This document shows, in pieces, positions 60,401 to 64,000 of a stretch of DNA of 64,000 nt (positions are counted from its first letter, which is position 1; every line of letters starts with the position of its first letter). The DNA lies in assembly GCA_025267735.1 (NCBI GenBank), contig CM046303.1:67781034-67845033 (forward strand), read 5' to 3'. The translations under genes and the position numbers were made by a program. A model generated the notes under the pieces. The model was not told where the DNA came from and did not search any database. It worked only from the letters and a program-made list of their open reading frames with translations. The DNA is from Mactra quadrangularis. Taxonomy: Eukaryota > Mollusca > Bivalvia > Venerida > Mactridae.

Positions 60401-62740
60401 TCTGAAACATCTTTTAACATCATACATAACATCATGAGGGGATTATATAGTTTATATATATGCTGGAGTTCTAGTGGCTTCTATTACACTCCATGTCTGA
60501 CTCGATATATCACTGATACTTGCCTTTCGTTATATTGATACTAAATTTTCTATCAATGACAGCCCTACAGAAAGAGGGGACATGGTGGTTAAGATGGCTG
60601 ATGTTTGAAAATACTTTTTGATGCAGAGGAAGGAACAAAAAGGGCAGGAAGGAAAGAATAGAGCATGAATCATGATGCAGCACTCGGTTGTTCTATTTAA
60701 GGAATGAATGTATAGAAACTGACTTTCATCGAAAAATAAACGTCACTTTTGGTGATAGCTAATTTGCATAAAGGCCGAAGGCCTTTATGCTGAAATTAGC
60801 TATCACCAAAATGACGTTTATTTTTCGATGAAAGTCAGTTTCTATACATTCATTCCTTATAATTACAACCATTTTTTGCGAAATTTGCGTTAGAAAAAAG
60901 ACCTATTTTTTAATGCGTAGAGCCGAATTACGCAATAATGCGTAATAGTGCGCATTTATTTCCTTCAGTTGACAGGTTTTTAATGCCAACCGTCGGCCAT
61001 TTTTCTCTTCGATTCGATACAGTTTTTCAGTGTTTTAGGACATAACGGAGCAAAATAATGCATAGATATTAACGTTCATGGATTTTATTTTAAATGAAAG
61101 AACACACCAGAGGCTGTACGCTATTGCGAAACTCTTAAAAACAATAATTGAACAAGTTTAAAGTTTTTACGTTGAACACGTGTGTTCAGGTCATCATGAC
61201 ATGGGACAAGTTGTAACCTGGATTAGATGTAGGTCAACTTGTTGAGTCATTTCTGTAAACCCAGTGTAAATGAGCAGTTGTTAAATGTACATTTCTCCGG
61301 ATTGAATAGCTTTTGAGGCTGTGTTATTTCATCAAAATGAGAAAGTTTATTACTGAAATTTGGATCACTTGATGATAACTTAAGCAGTCAGTCCGAGTCA
61401 GGAAATTTACATGTCAAGACATTGGATGGAATGACTAGCTATTTCTGTACTGAGTAAGTGAATGTTTATTATTTACTGAGATTATATTAAAACATGGTTT
61501 TATGGTTTTTATGTTCCCATGTACATTTTAAAACTATTTGTACTTAGGATAGATTCAAATGCTGATCATATTAATCTGGAAGCATTTTCATTCCGGTCTG
61601 ATAAAAACCGTTATAATTATTGACCTTGTTCACTACTCAATGTAGAATGTACATGCAAGGATTTGCATGGAGTATAGAATTCACCTGCACTTCGGATGCT
61701 AAATTATAATGACCAGATACACATATTATCCAATGTACATATCATTGTGTTATACATTTATGAATTATTTACAAAATATATCTTTTTTTTAAATATTTAT
61801 TTGACTTGTTGAAAGCCAACTTGAGTGATTTTGAAATGTATACTGTGACATTCTTCTAAGTTGACCAGCCCAAATACTTATTACTTACTTTATTGTTGAC
61901 CAATTTAAAATGTGTCGAACTCACAGTATTGAATGATTTATTTATCCTCATTTATTTGTTGTTGTTTTTTATTTTCAGACAAGGAAGTGAAACTAGATGC
62001 CTCTGAAACCAAAGGATTTAGATCTATATAAATGAATACCAGTCCATTAGGGCATGCACCTCAGATGGGAAATGATATAAAAATCATTTGAAAAAGAAGA
62101 CTTATTCGCTAGAAATATAAATAAACTTTTAATGGATTAAATGCTGTGTAGGAAGCTTTAGTTAAAACTAAAGATTTGTTTTTAATTCTGCATCCAGCAT
62201 ATCATTAACTTCCTGGAACATTACATCTTATGAAATATTGATAAAGAACGATATTAATGCACAAAATGTATTGTACATTATAACTCATTTTCATTTCTTT
62301 TCAATAAAAGTTTATCGGTTTTGTGTATCATTTACTTTCCATTGACATTATCGTTATTGACATGTACGTCATAGGGTGGGAACTCGCTAAAAATAGCTTT
62401 TGAGTCAAGAAAGTAGTTCGGGCATGACGTCATTCATTCAAAAACTGCTGTTTATACGAAAATAAAAGCACATTTTTTTAGGTCACGTGTTCACTTTTGA
62501 CCAATCAGATTGTGTTATTTCATTCAGGTTGTAATTATTGTAGAATAATCATTGAAATATTTTATTTTTTCTCTCAGATGAAGGAGAAGTATGGAAAAGA
62601 ATGTAAGATCTGTGCTAGACCATTTACTGTGTTTAGATGGTGTCCAGGAGCTAGAATGAGGTTTAAGAAAACAGAAGTTTGTCAAACATGTTCAAAGATT
62701 AAAAATGTGTGTCAGACATGTTTATTAGACCTGGAATATG
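54384..62740 (+). CDS. RBM22: Pre-mRNA splicing factor RBM22, N-terminal part (continues past window)
   Basis: RBM22 (yeast Cwc2/Ecm2 family) is a nuclear spliceosome component that contacts U6 snRNA and the catalytic core through a zinc finger and an RRM. Three coding exons are visible: 54,384-54,437; 59,225-59,278; 62,578-62,740. They join to residues 1-90 and an open phase-1 end. Signatures are [67 protein letters not shown] and [13 protein letters not shown]. Repeated CxxC pairs (LCQTC, CKIC, CQTC, CQTC) make the N-terminal zinc-binding region. The CCCH finger and RRM must be encoded beyond 64,000. Introns 1 (4.8 kb) and 2 (3.3 kb) are full of transposons. Confidence 0.95.
55933..57372. 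mobile_element. 1.44-kb hAT-like non-autonomous element, nested
   Basis: Starts CAGTGTTCGCGTTTACGCCG and ends AAAAATCGCGAACACTG, giving an exact 11-bp inverted end CAGTGTTCGCG. It is flanked by TTACAT on both sides (55,927-55,932 and 57,373-57,378), perhaps the remnant of an 8-bp duplication. Open frames inside are short and unrecognised, so it is non-autonomous or decayed. Confidence 0.65.
57536..58698. mobile_element. 1.16-kb element with exact 14-bp inverted ends, nested
   Basis: The ends are CAGGGCTTTTTCAG and CTGAAAAAGCCCTG, exact inverted repeats. They are flanked by ACTTC on both sides (57,531-57,535 and 58,699-58,703). Subterminal CGGGGCCGAATATCGG-type and CCCAATTTGGG-type palindromes are present. 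A minus-strand frame reading [15 protein letters not shown] comes from the subterminal region and is probably not a gene. Superfamily uncertain: the ends resemble hAT, but a 5-bp duplication is unusual for it. Confidence 0.7.
59225..59278 (+). CDS. RBM22: RBM22 coding exon 2
   Basis: Encodes [18 protein letters not shown]. The acceptor is TTTTTTCAG and the donor GAGAATG|GTAAGT. Phase 0 on both sides. It contains the first CxxC pair. Confidence 0.95.
59375..59697. mobile_element. Short TIR element with CAGGGCACT ends
   Basis: Starts CAGGGCACTATACAACTTAC and ends GCCAAACGAGTGCCCTG. Inverted ends of about nine bases. It contains GGGGCCCATATTCGGCCCC near its 3' end, like the subterminal palindrome of the element at 57,536. 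No clear target duplication. Confidence 0.5.
60225..60567. mobile_element. TAGGGCTG-type hAT MITE
   Basis: Starts TAAGGCCCGCATTGGGAAAC and ends CTATCAATGACAGCCCTA, inverted at about 11 of 14 positions. Flanks CTGAAAAA and CAGAAAGA match at 6 of 8. Paired GATATCGATGTATCACTGAT and CGATATATCACTGATACTTG lie inside. It is in RBM22 intron 2. Confidence 0.6.
60699..60858. repeat. Near-perfect hairpin (78/79-nt arms, 3-nt loop)
   Basis: The left arm (60,699-60,776) begins AAGGAATGAATGTATAGAAA. The right arm (60,780-60,858) is its exact reverse complement apart from one 1-base and one 3-base indel. The centre is AAGGCCGAAGGCCTT. In RNA this would be a long duplex inside RBM22 intron 2. No flanking target duplication is clear. 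Confidence 0.92.
60859..62577. other. RBM22 intron 2, unassigned part
   Basis: Beyond the hairpin I see no exon or complete repeat. Bases 60,870-61,000 have several CGCATTA/TGCGTA motifs that may be decayed transposon sequence. No RNA gene is recognised. Confidence 0.4.
62578..62740 (+). CDS. RBM22: RBM22 coding exon 3
   Basis: Encodes [20 protein letters not shown] through [10 protein letters not shown] plus one base of a Gly codon. The acceptor is TTTTTCTCTCAG and the donor TATG|GTTTGT. It carries three of the four CxxC pairs of the zinc-binding domain. Confidence 0.96.
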
Positions 62741-62959
62741 GTTTGTATATCTTGTTTTGATAATTTCATAAACAGGGAACATAGTCACATGGTCATCAAG
62801 ATGTATACAAACTCTAGTGTTTCACATCACATTTTTGTAGCAGCCAAAGATTAGAATCTCTTGAATAGTGCTTGAGATAACTTACATTTCTTTGTCAGAA
62901 AAAGACCACTATTGACGGCAAATTGTTATTGTATATTCTGAAACCTCTGCACAAATTAT

Positions 62960-63416
62960 TAGGGCTGCGGCGAGTATCCGAGTACTCGGATATTCGCGAT
63001 CCCGACTAGAAAATCGAGTACAAATATTCATCACGTCCGAAATCATCTGATCGCGATCTATTTTTTTGGAAAATGAAAGAAAATTTTCAGCTTAATTACA
63101 ACTGAAAACAAGTCACACTTCTAATGTAAACTTAAATTTATGTAGGGACCAAACAATCTTGTGTCAAAATTCATGTGACACACATTTAAACAAAAATGTT
63201 ATCACTGAACATGCCCATAAAATGTCTGGTAGACATGTTTGGAGTACTTGGTTTTCCTTTTAGTAACAACTTTTGTAATTCTTTACTTACTCTTTTTATT
63301 ACATGGACTCTGTTTGCTTCTCCGTTAACAAGTGATTCGTGGTTCGATTCTTGAATCGCTACACATGAACTGTGGTTCGGATCGGATTGCCACTTGCTCA
63401 ACGATCCACAGCCCTA
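62960..63416 (-). mobile_element. TAGGGCTG-type hAT MITE
   Basis: Starts TAGGGCTGCGGCGAGTATCC and ends GCTCAACGATCCACAGCCCTA (terminal part). Its reverse complement matches 21,821-22,255 from end to end, including the GATTTCGGACGTGATGAATA region. Possible target duplications CAAATTAT and GATATTAT are diverged. It lies in RBM22 intron 3. Confidence 0.75.
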
Positions 63417-63584
63417 GATATTATTTTGATATTCAATTCAATTCTTATGTGCATTTTTGTTGTCATTAGACTGCTTTAATATTGATATGACCAGCCATAT
63501 CATTTAAAACTTCATGATATTGTTGATAATTCCATTAAACTTCAGTTTTGTAGTTGCTGTATTAAGTAACACTAGTTTATAGTG

Positions 63585-64000
63585 ATGTTGTCATTTCGTC
63601 CTGATTTTGGACGTTTCTGACCTCACTGAATCATTCATCGGCCACCATCCCTAGGACCATTTCACTAATTTTCAATTAATCGACCATTGGCCACCCTGGG
63701 GTATAAAAACCCCAGCGTTCATCGTCCAGGGGGCAGTCTCCGCTATACAGTCTTTGGATGCTCATCCACGCCGATCGTCAATTGTCTAAACTGCATTTAT
63801 TTTAAATCCAAACGGTTAGAAATTTATCCACATATTTACCAGTATATTTTATTGTTAAGAAATCCTTTTTGTAAAGAATAGATCTGTATATATTGAAAGC
63901 TTTGTTGAAGACAATCAGAATAAATTGAACTTCGTTTACAGACATTAAGTTTCGTTTTAAATCCTACCCAGTTCAATGACACGACAGAAGCTGATTTGAT
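63585..64000 (+). mobile_element. Candidate LTR or retroelement promoter end, cut by window edge
   Basis: The block has a TATA box in GGGGTATAAAAACCCC (about 63,700), a compact GC-richer start, and an AATAAA at about 63,921. It then has ATTAAGTTTCGTTTTAAATCC and a TACCCA that could close a TG...CA LTR. This order (TATA, then polyA signal ~220 bases on) is that of an LTR. I see no convincing tRNA primer site in the remaining bases, and the body lies outside the window. A single-copy promoter or another repeat is also possible. Confidence 0.35.

Overview
The window is AT-rich, intron-rich animal nuclear DNA. Three conserved metazoan genes can be read exon by exon across GT/AG introns. The rest is introns and spacers full of short transposon-derived repeats: tRNA-headed SINEs, hAT-like MITEs with 8-bp target duplications, foldback hairpins and minisatellites. 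The repeat style, including a CCGT-rich element that begins ATACCCCCGC and an element that begins TTAGCTCGAC, suggests a bivalve mollusc. That is an impression from repeat style, not a species identification. I see no operons, CRISPR arrays, genuine tRNA or rRNA genes, or prokaryote-type systems.

Layout. 1-11,866: no recognised gene; it holds three diverged direct repeats about 2.4-2.65 kb apart, a hAT-type MITE and a SINE. 11,900-32,155 (+): a complete eight-exon high-affinity choline transporter (SLC5A7/CHT1 type), 570 aa by my splicing. Its 8.9-kb first intron contains a 1.47-kb tandem duplication, and later introns contain nested transposons and minisatellites. 32,156-42,891: spacer between two convergent genes, with MITEs, SINE pieces and a 15-bp minisatellite. 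42,892-52,286 (-): a complete eleven-exon WIPI4/WDR45-type autophagy beta-propeller gene, 343 aa. 54,384-62,740 (+): the first three coding exons of the spliceosomal protein RBM22; the gene continues past the window. WDR45 and RBM22 are head to head and may share a promoter near 54.2-54.4 kb. The last 400 bases look like the start of an LTR-type element, cut by the window edge.

The three genes are unrelated in function: choline uptake for acetylcholine synthesis, autophagosome formation, and pre-mRNA splicing. The most unusual structure is inside SLC5A7. Three consecutive exons (4, 5, 6) each have part of their sequence and one splice site duplicated in the adjacent intron. At exon 4 a 56-58-bp minisatellite repeats the 3' splice site plus the first ~20 coding bases. 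It gives seven upstream decoy acceptors, and each would run into an in-frame stop within about 11 codons. I found no new multi-gene system; this splice-site minisatellite is my best candidate for something undescribed.
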